From the NCBI GenBank assembly GCA_964412895.1, contig CAYPQK010000010.1, positions 1-47,613 of the forward strand: DNA of 47,613 nt. Reading direction: 5' to 3'. Positions 17,681 through 27,383 of this stretch are shown here, piece after piece; within the stretch, counting starts at the first letter, position 1; the number at the start of each line of letters is the position of its first letter. Both the position numbers and the translations under genes were made by a program. Under the pieces are notes generated by a model. That model was not told the origin of the DNA and did not search any database. It saw nothing but the letters and a program-made list of their open reading frames with translations. Origin of the DNA: CALMRE01 sp964412895 (GTDB lineage Bacteria > UBP6 > UBA1177 > JAKLFG01).

Positions 17681-17693
17681 CTGACAGGGTCAG
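17681..17693 (+). repeat. Short inverted repeat in the MCP1 leader
   Basis: CTGAC-AGG-GTCAG lies just after the cheW stop and just before the GGGAGG ribosome-binding site of the first MCP. An almost identical element precedes the second MCP. It could fold as a small hairpin, but with five base pairs its role is uncertain. Confidence 0.5.
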
Positions 17694-17705
17694 TGGGAGG
17701 AAAAC

Positions 17706-19478
17706 ATGGGTTGGTTCAAAAATCTTCAGACGAGGTCGAAGCTGCTGCTGGGCTTCGGCGTCATGTGCGCCCTGCTGGTCGGTCTTGCGCTCATGGGCTA
17801 CCAGACGCTTGCCGCAATGCAGAAGATCGATCGAGGCGAAGTCGACCAGAGCCATCTCGCGGCGAAGATCGCCACGGAGATTCGCGCCAATCAGAACCGC
17901 ATACGAGGCGCCATGCTGGGTTTGCTACTCTCCAAGAACACTGCCGAGCAGACCTCCACCAAAAACGAGATCGAAGAGCGGGTCAAGGAGATAAATCAGG
18001 GTATCGAGCAAATAAAGCTTTTTTTGACAACGCAGTCTCTTTCCCGGGAATTAGCGCAGACAGTCGATCTGGAAAAAGAACTGTCCGCCTATCGCGAGGG
18101 GCGAACCGAGCAATTCAAGCTCCTTGCCATCGGCAAGACGGACGAAGCGCAGGCTCTCGGAAACGGGATTCAGGAGGAGCGATTCGAGCGGATTCGCGTG
18201 ATACTGCTCGCCATTGACGATGGCCTTGAAAAGCAGGCTGCCGCTGCGGTGGCGGAATCGGCGCAATTATTCAGCGAGACGGTCCGTATTTTTGTCGCTT
18301 TCGCGATCGCGGCGGTGCTGTTCGCTCTCTTCATGGTCTGGTTCATGAATCGGCTGATGGCGGCACCGTTGCAGGCGGTCACCGGCGTTGCCGAACGGAT
18401 CGCTTTGGGTGACTTGTCCATGCGGGTCGAGATAGAGGACCGGACCGACGAGGTCGGCGCATTGCAACGTGCGTTCCGTAGCATGGTCGAGAAACTGAAT
18501 AAATTCGCGGCAACCGCCGAACGGATATCTGCTGGCGATCTGACCGTGCAGTTTGAAGGCGCAGATCGATCGAGTGATGTAGATACCTTACAGCGGGCCT
18601 TGCGGAATATGGTCGACAACCTGCGCGAGATGAACCGCGAGCTTCGGCAGGGGGTCGGTGTCCTCGCCTCGTCGTCGTCGGAGATACTCGCCACCGTCTC
18701 GCAGGTAGCCGCGAGCGCGACCGAGACCGCGACGGCGGTGAGCGAGACCAGTACCACCGCCGAAGAGGTGAAACAGACGGCCCACCTTTCCAATCAGAAG
18801 GCGAAGGCGGTTCAAGAGAGCGCCCAGAAGGCGGCCACTGTATCAGAAACCGGCCGTAAGGCGGTCACCGAGACGATAACCGGCATGAACAGTATCCGCG
18901 AACAGATGGAGGCCATCGCTGAAAGCGTGGTGCGGCTGTCGGAACAGGGACAGGCCATCGGAGATATCATCGCGACGGTCAACGATCTGGCCGAACAGTC
19001 GAATCTGCTGGCGGTCAACGCGGCGATAGAGGCGACCCGCGCGGGAGAATACGGCAAGGGGTTCGCGGTGGTGGCGCAGGAGGTACGGAGCCTCGCCGAA
19101 CAGTCGCGGCAGGCGACCACGCAGGTGCGGACCATCCTGATGGATGTGCAGAAAGCGACGAGCGCCGCGGTCATGGCGACCGAACAGGGGACCAAGGCGG
19201 TGGCGGCCGGGGTCAAGCAGGCGACCGACGCGGGCGAGTCGATCCGCGCCCTTTCGGGCAGTGTGGGCGAGGCGGCGCAGGCGGCCACCCAGATAGCGGC
19301 ATCAAGCCAGCAGCAACTCGTGGGGATGGACCAGATCGCCTCGGCCATCGCGAATATCCGGCAGGCGACCACGCAGAACATGGCGGGGACCAAACAGCTC
19401 GAGGCGTCGGCGCAGAGCCTTCAGGAGCTGGGCGGGCGGTTGAAAACCTTAGTCGAACGGCAGAAGGTCGAGGGGTAA
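17706..19478 (+). CDS. Methyl-accepting chemotaxis protein 1
   Basis: This 590-residue transmembrane receptor senses a signal outside the inner membrane and controls CheA. It has a first membrane segment at about residues 13-35 and a helical periplasmic domain of four-helix-bundle type (about 36-193). A second membrane segment lies at about 195-217. HAMP domains follow (two in tandem, about 215-315), then a long cytoplasmic coiled coil. The hairpin tip is DLAEQSNLLAVNAAIEATRA and GKGFAVVAQEVRSLAEQS. There is no C-terminal NWETF-type pentapeptide. Its signalling half is almost identical to that of the next gene. Confidence 0.95.
   Translation: MGWFKNLQTRSKLLLGFGVMCALLVGLALMGYQTLAAMQKIDRGEVDQSHLAAKIATEIRANQNRIRGAMLGLLLSKNTAEQTSTKNEIEERVKEINQGIEQIKLFLTTQSLSRELAQTVDLEKELSAYREGRTEQFKLLAIGKTDEAQALGNGIQEERFERIRVILLAIDDGLEKQAAAAVAESAQLFSETVRIFVAFAIAAVLFALFMVWFMNRLMAAPLQAVTGVAERIALGDLSMRVEIEDRTDEVGALQRAFRSMVEKLNKFAATAERISAGDLTVQFEGADRSSDVDTLQRALRNMVDNLREMNRELRQGVGVLASSSSEILATVSQVAASATETATAVSETSTTAEEVKQTAHLSNQKAKAVQESAQKAATVSETGRKAVTETITGMNSIREQMEAIAESVVRLSEQGQAIGDIIATVNDLAEQSNLLAVNAAIEATRAGEYGKGFAVVAQEVRSLAEQSRQATTQVRTILMDVQKATSAAVMATEQGTKAVAAGVKQATDAGESIRALSGSVGEAAQAATQIAASSQQQLVGMDQIASAIANIRQATTQNMAGTKQLEASAQSLQELGGRLKTLVERQKVEG
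18684..19387 (+). repeat. 704-bp block identical to 20650-21353 (copy 1)
   Basis: Aligned by eye with an offset of 1966 bases, every base from 18684 to 19387 equals 20650 to 21353. Similarity continues with a few substitutions to the stop codons (four silent differences after 19387) and fades quickly on the 5' side. The block covers the methylation helices and the signalling tip. Even synonymous sites are unchanged, which points to recent duplication or gene conversion. Confidence 0.93.
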
Positions 19479-19504
19479 AAGGCAAAAGCGAAAGTCAAAT
19501 AAGG

Positions 19505-19518
19505 CTGACAGGGGTCAG
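19505..19518 (+). repeat. Short inverted repeat in the MCP2 leader
   Basis: CTGAC-AGGG-GTCAG lies between the MCP1 stop and the GGGAGAAG ribosome-binding site of MCP2. The surrounding GTCAAATAAGGCTGACAGG repeats the cheW-MCP1 junction (GTCAAATAAGCTGACAGG). The tandem duplication that produced two MCP genes therefore appears to have included the 3' end of the preceding cheW. Confidence 0.55.
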
Positions 19519-19530
19519 CGGGAGAAGAAC

Positions 19531-21444
19531 ATGCAGTGGTTCTACGATCTCAAGACTGGCACGAAGTTGCTCATCGGTTTCAGTTTCATGCTTCTGTTGC
19601 TCGGGACCGTTATTTTCATCGCGTACCGCGGGATAGTGCTGATCGCGGAAGACGAAAAAGATATTGTCGAGCAACACTATGCCTCCGCAATGGAGGTCCG
19701 GGAACTCGTGATCAACCAAAAACAGATCCGAAGTTCCGCCCTTCAGATGCTGATCACCAAAGATCCGCAGAAACTGGCGGCGCTCGACCAAGAAGGAACC
19801 AAGCGGGTCGAAAGCAACGAAAAGATACTCACGCAACTCTTGGAGCGGGAGAAGGACAATCCCGGCCTGTCGGCTATGCTGAAGGAATATAGCGGCGATC
19901 TGCGGGCGTTCAACGAAACGCGGAACAAGGAGGTCATCCCGCCGATCCTCGCGGGGAATCTCGATGCGGCCATCACGATCCTCAAGACCGTTCAGGCGGA
20001 ACGGAACATGAAGATAGATTCTCTCGGCGATGAAATTGAGAAAGTTATTTCAAAGAATATGGCCGCGAAGGTTACCGAAGCGGACAGCAATGTAAAAGAC
20101 AATCTTCGCACATTCATTGTGGCAGGGGTTCTCGCTCTGCTGCTGGCCATCGGTATCGTGCTGTTGCTCAACCGTCTTATCGTTGCGCCGCTCAATAAAA
20201 CGGTTCAGATGATCAAGGAAATGAGCAAAGGCCGGTTGGGCGTCCGCTTGAAGATGGACAGAAAAGACGAGATAGGGATACTCGCCGAGTCCATGGATCA
20301 ACTTGCCGATACCGTTCAGGAAATGTCTGGCGAGGCGAAAACATTGACGAAGGCGGCGGTCGAAGGGCGGCTTTCCATGCGCGGCGATGCGATCAAATTC
20401 GAAGGGGTATACCAAGACATAGTCAAAGGGGTCAACGACACGCTCGATGCGGTTATCGGACCGTTAAATGTGGCGGCCGCAATAGTCGACCGTATCTCCA
20501 AAGACGATATTCCGGCAAAGATCACCGACAAGTACAACGGCGATTTCGACATACTCAAGAACAACCTGAACAAGATGATCGACAACCTGCGGGGGCTCAA
20601 TAAAGAGTTGCAGAGCGGGTTCGGCGTCCTCGCCTCATCGTCGACGGAAATACTCGCCACCGTCTCGCAGGTAGCCGCGAGCGCGACCGAGACCGCGACG
20701 GCGGTGAGCGAGACCAGTACCACCGCCGAAGAGGTGAAACAGACGGCCCACCTTTCCAATCAGAAGGCGAAGGCGGTTCAAGAGAGCGCCCAGAAGGCGG
20801 CCACTGTATCAGAAACCGGCCGTAAGGCGGTCACCGAGACGATAACCGGCATGAACAGTATCCGCGAACAGATGGAGGCCATCGCTGAAAGCGTGGTGCG
20901 GCTGTCGGAACAGGGACAGGCCATCGGAGATATCATCGCGACGGTCAACGATCTGGCCGAACAGTCGAATCTGCTGGCGGTCAACGCGGCGATAGAGGCG
21001 ACCCGCGCGGGAGAATACGGCAAGGGGTTCGCGGTGGTGGCGCAGGAGGTACGGAGCCTCGCCGAACAGTCGCGGCAGGCGACCACGCAGGTGCGGACCA
21101 TCCTGATGGATGTGCAGAAAGCGACGAGCGCCGCGGTCATGGCGACCGAACAGGGGACCAAGGCGGTGGCGGCCGGGGTCAAGCAGGCGACCGACGCGGG
21201 CGAGTCGATCCGCGCCCTTTCGGGCAGTGTGGGCGAGGCGGCGCAGGCGGCCACCCAGATAGCGGCATCAAGCCAGCAGCAACTCGTGGGGATGGACCAG
21301 ATCGCCTCGGCCATCGCGAATATCCGGCAGGCGACCACGCAGAACATGGCGGGTACCAAACAGCTTGAGGCGTCGGCGCAGAGCCTTCAGGAACTGGGCG
21401 GGCGGCTGAAAACCTTAGTCGAACGGCAGAAGGTCGAGGGGTAA
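19531..21444 (+). CDS. Methyl-accepting chemotaxis protein 2, poly-HAMP type
   Basis: This 637-residue receptor has membrane segments at about residues 12-35 and 190-212, and a helical periplasmic domain between them that differs from MCP1. After the second membrane segment come several HAMP-like units (about 212-365, for example KMDRKDEIGILAESMDQLAD and a later KITDKYNGDFDILKNNLNKM). The signalling domain is nearly identical in protein and DNA to MCP1. Two sensory inputs would thus feed one identical output module. The start ATG follows GGGAGAAGAAC. Confidence 0.95.
   Translation: MQWFYDLKTGTKLLIGFSFMLLLLGTVIFIAYRGIVLIAEDEKDIVEQHYASAMEVRELVINQKQIRSSALQMLITKDPQKLAALDQEGTKRVESNEKILTQLLEREKDNPGLSAMLKEYSGDLRAFNETRNKEVIPPILAGNLDAAITILKTVQAERNMKIDSLGDEIEKVISKNMAAKVTEADSNVKDNLRTFIVAGVLALLLAIGIVLLLNRLIVAPLNKTVQMIKEMSKGRLGVRLKMDRKDEIGILAESMDQLADTVQEMSGEAKTLTKAAVEGRLSMRGDAIKFEGVYQDIVKGVNDTLDAVIGPLNVAAAIVDRISKDDIPAKITDKYNGDFDILKNNLNKMIDNLRGLNKELQSGFGVLASSSTEILATVSQVAASATETATAVSETSTTAEEVKQTAHLSNQKAKAVQESAQKAATVSETGRKAVTETITGMNSIREQMEAIAESVVRLSEQGQAIGDIIATVNDLAEQSNLLAVNAAIEATRAGEYGKGFAVVAQEVRSLAEQSRQATTQVRTILMDVQKATSAAVMATEQGTKAVAAGVKQATDAGESIRALSGSVGEAAQAATQIAASSQQQLVGMDQIASAIANIRQATTQNMAGTKQLEASAQSLQELGGRLKTLVERQKVEG
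20650..21353 (+). repeat. 704-bp block identical to 18684-19387 (copy 2)
   Basis: This is the second copy of the direct repeat in the MCP genes, encoding methylation helices and the CheA/CheW-binding tip. Such a long identical direct repeat 1966 bp apart would allow homologous recombination to delete or add one receptor gene, leaving a chimeric MCP. Confidence 0.93.
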
Positions 21445-21464
21445 AGCAGAAACCGGAGGAACGG

Positions 21465-23693
21465 ATGGATAAGAAGAAAGAAGAGTTTCTCGCCCGGTTG
21501 CGGGAAACTTTCCGGGCCGAGGCGGCCGAACATGTCGAAGCGATCGTCGCGGGACTGGTCGCCGCCGAGCATGCCCCGGAGGCCGAACGGGCGCCGATCA
21601 TCGAACGCATTTTCCGCGAGGCCCATTCGCTCAAGGGGGCGGCGCGGTCGGTGAACCTCTCCGGCGTAGAGGCACTCTGCATGGAACTCGAGAGCCTCTT
21701 TGCCGCCCTGAAACGCAAAGAATTTCAGCTCTCCACCGCCCTGTTCGACCTCCTTCACCCGGTGCTCGATGTGATCGCGTGGTTGTGCGAACGGCCCGGT
21801 GCCGAGCCGTCGTCCGATATCGTTGAAAAGGAAAAGCAGGCGCTCGCCTCGCTGAAACGGTTCGTTCCGGGATCATCACATGTAGAGGAAAAGAGCGGTT
21901 CTCCGGCGACTCCGGTCACACCGCCGCCAGTCCCGGCTGAGCCGCAACCGACCACAGCCGCCGCATCGGAGACGGTCCGCGTCTCCACCCAACGGCTCGG
22001 CACCATTTTGACGGTTGCCGAAGAGCTGATCGGGGCGAAGCTCGTCGCGGCCGGACATGCCGCCGAATTGCGCCGGGTCGCCGCCGAACTCGGTCACTGG
22101 AATCACCGCCGCGGACGGCTGACCGTGAAACAACGCAGTGGGAAAGAGGGAGCGGGCGCCGCGGCCGAACTGCTCGAATCGGAATTGCTCTACACCAAAG
22201 CGCTCGAAAAAACGCTGAAAGACATGGCCCGTTTCATGAATCAGGATGCCCGCGCGCTGGGCCTCATGGTCGACGATCTTCAGGAGAACGCAAAAAAAGC
22301 GCTTTTACATCCCTGTTCTTACCTGTTGGGCCCGTTCCCTAAACTGGCGCGCGATATGGCGCGGGAGCAACAGAAAGAGGTCGAACTGGTCATTCACGGT
22401 GAGGATATAGAGATAGACCGCCGGGTACTCAATGAACTTAAAGATCCGCTCATTCATCTTTTGCGCAACAGCATCGATCACGGCCTTGAGCGGCCGGAGG
22501 CGCGCACGAAACGGGGCAAACCGGCATGTGGCAGTATTACCATCACGGTGACACCGGTGCAGGGTAACCGGGTCGAGATAGCGGTTGTCGACGACGGGGC
22601 CGGAATAGATGCCGCGCGGGTGAAAAAGGCGGCGCTCCGGCTTGGGCTCATTGCGGCCGAAGAGGCGTCGTCGTTGACCGAAAAAGAATTGCATGGCCTC
22701 ATTTTCCATTCCGGTCTTTCGACCGCCCCCATTATCACCGATCTATCGGGACGCGGCTTGGGACTGGCCATCGTGCGGGAAAAGGTCGAGGCGCTCGGCG
22801 GGACGATAGCGCTCAGTTCGACTCCCGGTGTCGGCACCGTCTTCCGCATGACGGCGCCGCTGTCGCTGGTGACCTTCCGCGGGGTCTTCGTCGCGGTGGC
22901 CGGGCAACGATTCGTGATACCGACCGCCGGGGTGGTCCGGGTGACCCGCGTCGACCCCGCCGGGATACAAACGGTGGAAAATCGCCAGACCGTTTCGTTG
23001 GGAGGCAGCGCGGTGTCGCTGGTGCGCCTAAAGGATGTTCTCGAACTTTCTGGCCTCGACGGCCGTCCGATCGGCGCCACCCGTCCGGCGGTGGTCGTTC
23101 GCGCCGCCGACCGCACGGTCGCCTTTTTGGTCGACGAGGTGTTGGGTGAACAAGAGGTGATGGTCAAGAACCTCGGATCGCAGCTCGCGCGGGTCCGCAA
23201 TATCTCCGGCGCCGCCATTTCGGGTTCCGGAGCGGTTATCCCGATACTCAACGCCCTCGATCTGGTGGAATCGGCGGCGACCGCCGGGGCTCCGGAAACG
23301 GACGGGCGCACCGATATTCCCCGCGAACGGAAAGAGCGCCTGCTCATCGCCGAGGATTCGATCACCGCCCGGGCTCTGGTGAAGGCCATTCTCGAAGGAG
23401 CCGGGTACGAGGTGACGGCGACGGTGGACGGCATGGAGGCGCTGACCGCACTCAAGACCGAGCCGTTCGATCTGGTGGTATCCGATGTCGATATGCCGCG
23501 CATGAACGGGTTCGAGCTCACCGCCCGGATACGCGCCGACAAGAAACTGGGCGAGTTGCCGGTGGTATTGGTCACGGCGCTCGGCTCTCAGAAAGACCGT
23601 GAATACGGCATCGAGGTCGGGGCCAATGCCTATATCGTCAAAAGCGATTTCGACCAAAGCAACCTGCTCGAGATCATTCGGAGGCTTTTGTGA
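21465..23693 (+). CDS. Hybrid chemotaxis kinase CheA-REC (WspE-like)
   Basis: The 742-residue kinase has an HPt domain at about residues 1-110 with phospho-acceptor His54 in EAHSLKGAARS. A proline-rich linker follows, then dimerisation helices. The ATPase domain has the N box HLLRNSIDHGLERPEARTKR, DDGAGID and GRGLGLAIVREKVEALGG. Next come a CheW-like regulatory domain and a C-terminal receiver domain with acceptor Asp674 (VVSDVDMPRMNG). The fused receiver matches WspE and is unlike flagellar CheA. It overlaps cheB by four bases (GTGA). Confidence 0.95.
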   Translation: MDKKKEEFLARLRETFRAEAAEHVEAIVAGLVAAEHAPEAERAPIIERIFREAHSLKGAARSVNLSGVEALCMELESLFAALKRKEFQLSTALFDLLHPVLDVIAWLCERPGAEPSSDIVEKEKQALASLKRFVPGSSHVEEKSGSPATPVTPPPVPAEPQPTTAAASETVRVSTQRLGTILTVAEELIGAKLVAAGHAAELRRVAAELGHWNHRRGRLTVKQRSGKEGAGAAAELLESELLYTKALEKTLKDMARFMNQDARALGLMVDDLQENAKKALLHPCSYLLGPFPKLARDMAREQQKEVELVIHGEDIEIDRRVLNELKDPLIHLLRNSIDHGLERPEARTKRGKPACGSITITVTPVQGNRVEIAVVDDGAGIDAARVKKAALRLGLIAAEEASSLTEKELHGLIFHSGLSTAPIITDLSGRGLGLAIVREKVEALGGTIALSSTPGVGTVFRMTAPLSLVTFRGVFVAVAGQRFVIPTAGVVRVTRVDPAGIQTVENRQTVSLGGSAVSLVRLKDVLELSGLDGRPIGATRPAVVVRAADRTVAFLVDEVLGEQEVMVKNLGSQLARVRNISGAAISGSGAVIPILNALDLVESAATAGAPETDGRTDIPRERKERLLIAEDSITARALVKAILEGAGYEVTATVDGMEALTALKTEPFDLVVSDVDMPRMNGFELTARIRADKKLGELPVVLVTALGSQKDREYGIEVGANAYIVKSDFDQSNLLEIIRRLL

Positions 23694-24796
23694 GTCTACC
23701 GAATTTCCCTGCGGCTCAACAGCGCACCATCGGCGTACTTCTGGTCGAAGATTCGCGGGTGATCCGCGATTTTCTGGTCTTTGTCCTCGAATCGGACCCG
23801 GCGATACAGGTCATCGATGCCGTCGCCGACGGAGAGGCGGCGCTGGTGAGCGTGAAAAAACGCCGGCCCGATGTGATCCTCATGGATATCCATCTGCCGG
23901 GTATGGACGGCTTTGAGGCAACCCGCCGGATCATGTCCACCGATCCGGTACCCATCATTATCTGCACCGCCAGCGCCAGCGTCCATGAGATGCATATCGC
24001 GATGAAGAGTCTCGAATCGGGAGCGCTTGCCGTTATAAAAAAGCCGAAAGGCATCGGCGACCCGGATGCCGAGGCTGACGCCGCGGAGATGATAAAGACC
24101 GTCAGGCTGATGTCGGAGGTCAGGGTGGTGCGGCGGTGGACCCGGACCGCGGTCGCGTCGCCGCCGGTCGCCGCGGCGCCGGTGCCCGGTCCCTTCGGCA
24201 ATGATGCGACTATCGTCGCGATCGGCGCTTCCACCGGCGGGCCGCCGGTTATCGCGCAGATACTGGCGGGTCTGTCTCCCTCTTTTCCGGCCCCGATCCT
24301 CGTGGTCCAGCATATCGCCGTCGGTTTCACGATCGGTTTCGCCGAGTGGCTCGCCGCGACCGCGCGGTTGCCGGTCCATGTGGCACGGCACGGGGAAACG
24401 CCGCTTCCCGGCCATGTCTATATCGCGCCCGACGATCAGCACCTCGCGATCGGTCCGCGCGGAGAGTTGCAGACGACCCGCGACGAACCCTACAACGGTC
24501 TGCGTCCCTCGGTGGGAGTGCTGTTCCGGTCGGTTGCCGAACGGTTCGGCCGCCGGGCGGTCGGGGTACTGCTGACCGGCATGGGACGGGACGGCGCCGA
24601 AGAGTTGAAGCTCATGGCCGACCGAGGGGCGCTCACCGTCGCGCAGGACGAGGAGACCTGCGTGGTCTTCGGGATGCCGGGCGAAGCGATACAACTGGGG
24701 GCGGCGCGATTCGTTTTCCCGCCGCACAAGATAGCGGAACTGTTGAACAGCGCCGTACGACGCGGTGAGAACGGGGGAGGAAATCATGGACAATAG
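23690..24796 (+). CDS. CheB protein-glutamate methylesterase (WspF-like)
   Basis: CheB removes methyl groups from receptors and resets the signal. The 368-residue product has an N-terminal receiver domain with Asp66 (ILMDIHLPGMDGF) and a C-terminal methylesterase domain. Its catalytic triad is Ser181 (GASTGGP), His208 (VVQHI) and Asp301 (TGMGRDGAEE). The start is GTG at 23690, behind GGAGG at 23680-23684. It overlaps the next gene by 11 bases. Confidence 0.95.
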   Translation: MSLPNFPAAQQRTIGVLLVEDSRVIRDFLVFVLESDPAIQVIDAVADGEAALVSVKKRRPDVILMDIHLPGMDGFEATRRIMSTDPVPIIICTASASVHEMHIAMKSLESGALAVIKKPKGIGDPDAEADAAEMIKTVRLMSEVRVVRRWTRTAVASPPVAAAPVPGPFGNDATIVAIGASTGGPPVIAQILAGLSPSFPAPILVVQHIAVGFTIGFAEWLAATARLPVHVARHGETPLPGHVYIAPDDQHLAIGPRGELQTTRDEPYNGLRPSVGVLFRSVAERFGRRAVGVLLTGMGRDGAEELKLMADRGALTVAQDEETCVVFGMPGEAIQLGAARFVFPPHKIAELLNSAVRRGENGGGNHGQ

Positions 24797-27383
24797 TGCT
24801 GAGGCAAGACGAAAAGAGGTGAACATCCTCATCGTCGACGACAGCCCGACCCAACTCGAACAACTGCGGTTCCTTCTGGAGGAGGCGGGGTTCTCGGTGG
24901 TCTGCGCGACCGACGGGAAGGAGGCGCTCGCGGCCCTCAAGGCTCACGAATTCGATCTGATCATATCGGACATCGTGATGCCCGGGATGGACGGCTATGA
25001 ATTGTGCAAGGCGATCCGCGCGGACCAGAAAACACGAAAACTGCCGGTGATCCTGCTCACCTCGCTGGGCGATCCGCGCGATGTGATCCGGGGACTCGAA
25101 TCGGGAGCGAACAATTTCATCTGCAAGCCCTACGAGGATCGCGCCCTTATGGCGCGGGTCCAGAATGTCCTTGCCAATCAGGAGATACGAAAAACCGCGA
25201 CCAGCGAAATGGGGATCAATATCTTCTTCGCCGGACAAAAATTCTTTGTCACCGCCGACCGGCTGCAGATACTCGACCTGCTCCTTTCGACTTACGAGAC
25301 GGCGATCAACAGCAATACCGAACTCATCGTTGCCCGCGATGAACTGCGCCTCCTCAATGAACAGCTTGAGGCGCGGGTGGCGGAACGGACCGTCGCTTTG
25401 CGGGACGAGATCGAAGAACGCAAAGAAATAGAAAAACAACAGCGCCTTTCCAACAAGATACTCGAAATGATCAACCGGTCGACCGACGGCGGATCGGTCA
25501 TGCACGAGATACTTTCGCTCATCAAAAGCTTTGCCGGCGTCAAGGCGGTGGGACTTCGCCTGCGCGACGGCGACGATTTTCCCTATGCCGAGACCATCGG
25601 GTTTCCCGCCTCTTTTGTCAAGGCCGAATGCGCTCTTGATGAGTTCGATCCGTGCGGCGCGGTACTCGACGGTCGCACCGATACCTCGCATCAATGTTTT
25701 ACCGGCGGGGGGAGTTTTTGGACCAATAACCTTTCCGAACTGCGCGCCGAGTCGGTCGAAAAAGGGGAGCGGTCCTCTCTGGGTGACCGCTGCCATGCGG
25801 CGGGATATGAATCGATGGCGCTGATCCCGGTCCGCGCCGGGGAAAAGATCGTCGGCCTTCTTCAGATATGCGATAGCCGTCCGGATTGGTTCGATTTTTC
25901 AGACATCGAATTTTTCGAAAAAATATGCGCGAGCATCGGTGTGGCTTTTGCGCGCAAACAGGCGCAGGCCGAAAAATTGGCCAAAGAGGCGGCCGAATCG
26001 GCCAACCGCGCCAAGTCGGTGTTCCTTGCCAACATGTCGCACGAGATCCGTACCCCGATGAACGCGATCCTCGGTTTTGCCCAACTCCTGCGGCGCGACC
26101 TCCTGCTGAACGCTCAGCAACAGGAAAAGGTGGAAGCCATCAACCGGGCCGGAACCCATTTGTTGACCCTGATAAACGATATCCTTGAAATATCCAAGAT
26201 AGAGGCGGGGCGGGTATCGCTCAAACCGGAACCGTTCTGTTTCGACGATATGCTGGGCGATCTCGAATTGATGTTCCGTTCCCGCGCCGAAGCCAAGCGC
26301 CTGCGGTTCCTTGTTGAACGGGATGACCGGGTGCCGGCGTACATAAACGCCGATGAGGCGAAACTGCGGCAGATCATCATCAATCTGCTGGGCAACGCGG
26401 TCAAATTCACCGAACGCGGCTTGGTCACGATGCGGGTGTTCACCGAAGCAGGGAAGGAGCGGCCGGAAGAACTACACCTGATCATCGAGGTCTGCGACAC
26501 CGGTCTGGGTATCTCTCCAGAGGAACAACAGAAACTTTTCCAACCCTTCGGACAGGCGAGCGCGGGGATAAAGGCGGGCGGCACCGGGTTGGGACTGGCC
26601 ATCAGCCGCGATTTCGCGCGGATGATGGGAGGCGACATCACCGTGACCAGCGCGCCGGGGAAAGGGTGTTGTTTCCGTCTTGAACAGCCGATAGAACCGG
26701 CGGAAGCGACCGCGCCGAAAAAACGGATAGCGCACCGGCGGGTCATCGGTCTTCAGCCGGGAAGCGGCCCGTGGCGGGTACTGGTGGCGGACGATAATAC
26801 CGATAATCGAAGCCTGTTGTGCGCGCTGTTGCGGCCGCTCGGCTTCGAGGTTGAAGAGGCTACCGACGGCCGTGAGGTCCTCACGAGCTTTGAACGCTGG
26901 GAACCGCATGTGGTACTCATGGATATGCGGATGCCGGAGATGGACGGCTACGAAGCGACACGGCGATTGAAAGCGACCGAACGGGGCCGCGCCACGCCTA
27001 TCATCGCCGTTACCGCCAGCGCGTTCGATGAGATGGAGAAAGAGGTGCTGGCCGCCGGCGTGGATGCCTATATCCGCAAACCGTTCCGCGAGGAGGAGCT
27101 GTTCTCCACAATGGAGCGGTTGCTCGGTCTGCGCTATGTGTACGCGGAAGAAAAAACGGAAAGACCGGGCGAACCGCTGAAGGCCAATGCGATCTCCGCA
27201 CTGCCCGTGGAATTGGTCCGCTTGATGTTGAAGGCCATCGAAACGGGCGATATGCCGCACCTGATCGAACTCATCGAAAAAGCGGCTTTGGTGGACAGCG
27301 CCCTCGCCGGTGGATTGCAGACATTGGCCGAACAGTACGACTACGATATGTTACAAAAAACATTAAAGAATGGTGCGGCATAA
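24786..27383 (+). CDS. Hybrid histidine kinase REC-GAF-HisKA-HATPase-REC
   Basis: From ATG 24786 the product is 865 residues and has no membrane segment. A receiver domain with Asp62 comes first, then a linker (EIRKTATSEMGINIFFAGQK, FVTADRLQILDLLLSTYE) and a coiled coil. Next are a GAF-like domain (about 225-395), a HisKA domain with His419 (ANMSHEIRTPMNAI), and an ATPase domain with IINLLGNAVKFTERG and GGTGLGLAISRDFARMMGG. A second receiver with Asp713 and a helical tail complete it. GGGGGAGG at 24774-24781 fixes the start. It lies where WspR-type output regulators usually lie, so it is probably a target of the CheA homolog. Confidence 0.92.
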   Translation: MDNSAEARRKEVNILIVDDSPTQLEQLRFLLEEAGFSVVCATDGKEALAALKAHEFDLIISDIVMPGMDGYELCKAIRADQKTRKLPVILLTSLGDPRDVIRGLESGANNFICKPYEDRALMARVQNVLANQEIRKTATSEMGINIFFAGQKFFVTADRLQILDLLLSTYETAINSNTELIVARDELRLLNEQLEARVAERTVALRDEIEERKEIEKQQRLSNKILEMINRSTDGGSVMHEILSLIKSFAGVKAVGLRLRDGDDFPYAETIGFPASFVKAECALDEFDPCGAVLDGRTDTSHQCFTGGGSFWTNNLSELRAESVEKGERSSLGDRCHAAGYESMALIPVRAGEKIVGLLQICDSRPDWFDFSDIEFFEKICASIGVAFARKQAQAEKLAKEAAESANRAKSVFLANMSHEIRTPMNAILGFAQLLRRDLLLNAQQQEKVEAINRAGTHLLTLINDILEISKIEAGRVSLKPEPFCFDDMLGDLELMFRSRAEAKRLRFLVERDDRVPAYINADEAKLRQIIINLLGNAVKFTERGLVTMRVFTEAGKERPEELHLIIEVCDTGLGISPEEQQKLFQPFGQASAGIKAGGTGLGLAISRDFARMMGGDITVTSAPGKGCCFRLEQPIEPAEATAPKKRIAHRRVIGLQPGSGPWRVLVADDNTDNRSLLCALLRPLGFEVEEATDGREVLTSFERWEPHVVLMDMRMPEMDGYEATRRLKATERGRATPIIAVTASAFDEMEKEVLAAGVDAYIRKPFREEELFSTMERLLGLRYVYAEEKTERPGEPLKANAISALPVELVRLMLKAIETGDMPHLIELIEKAALVDSALAGGLQTLAEQYDYDMLQKTLKNGAA

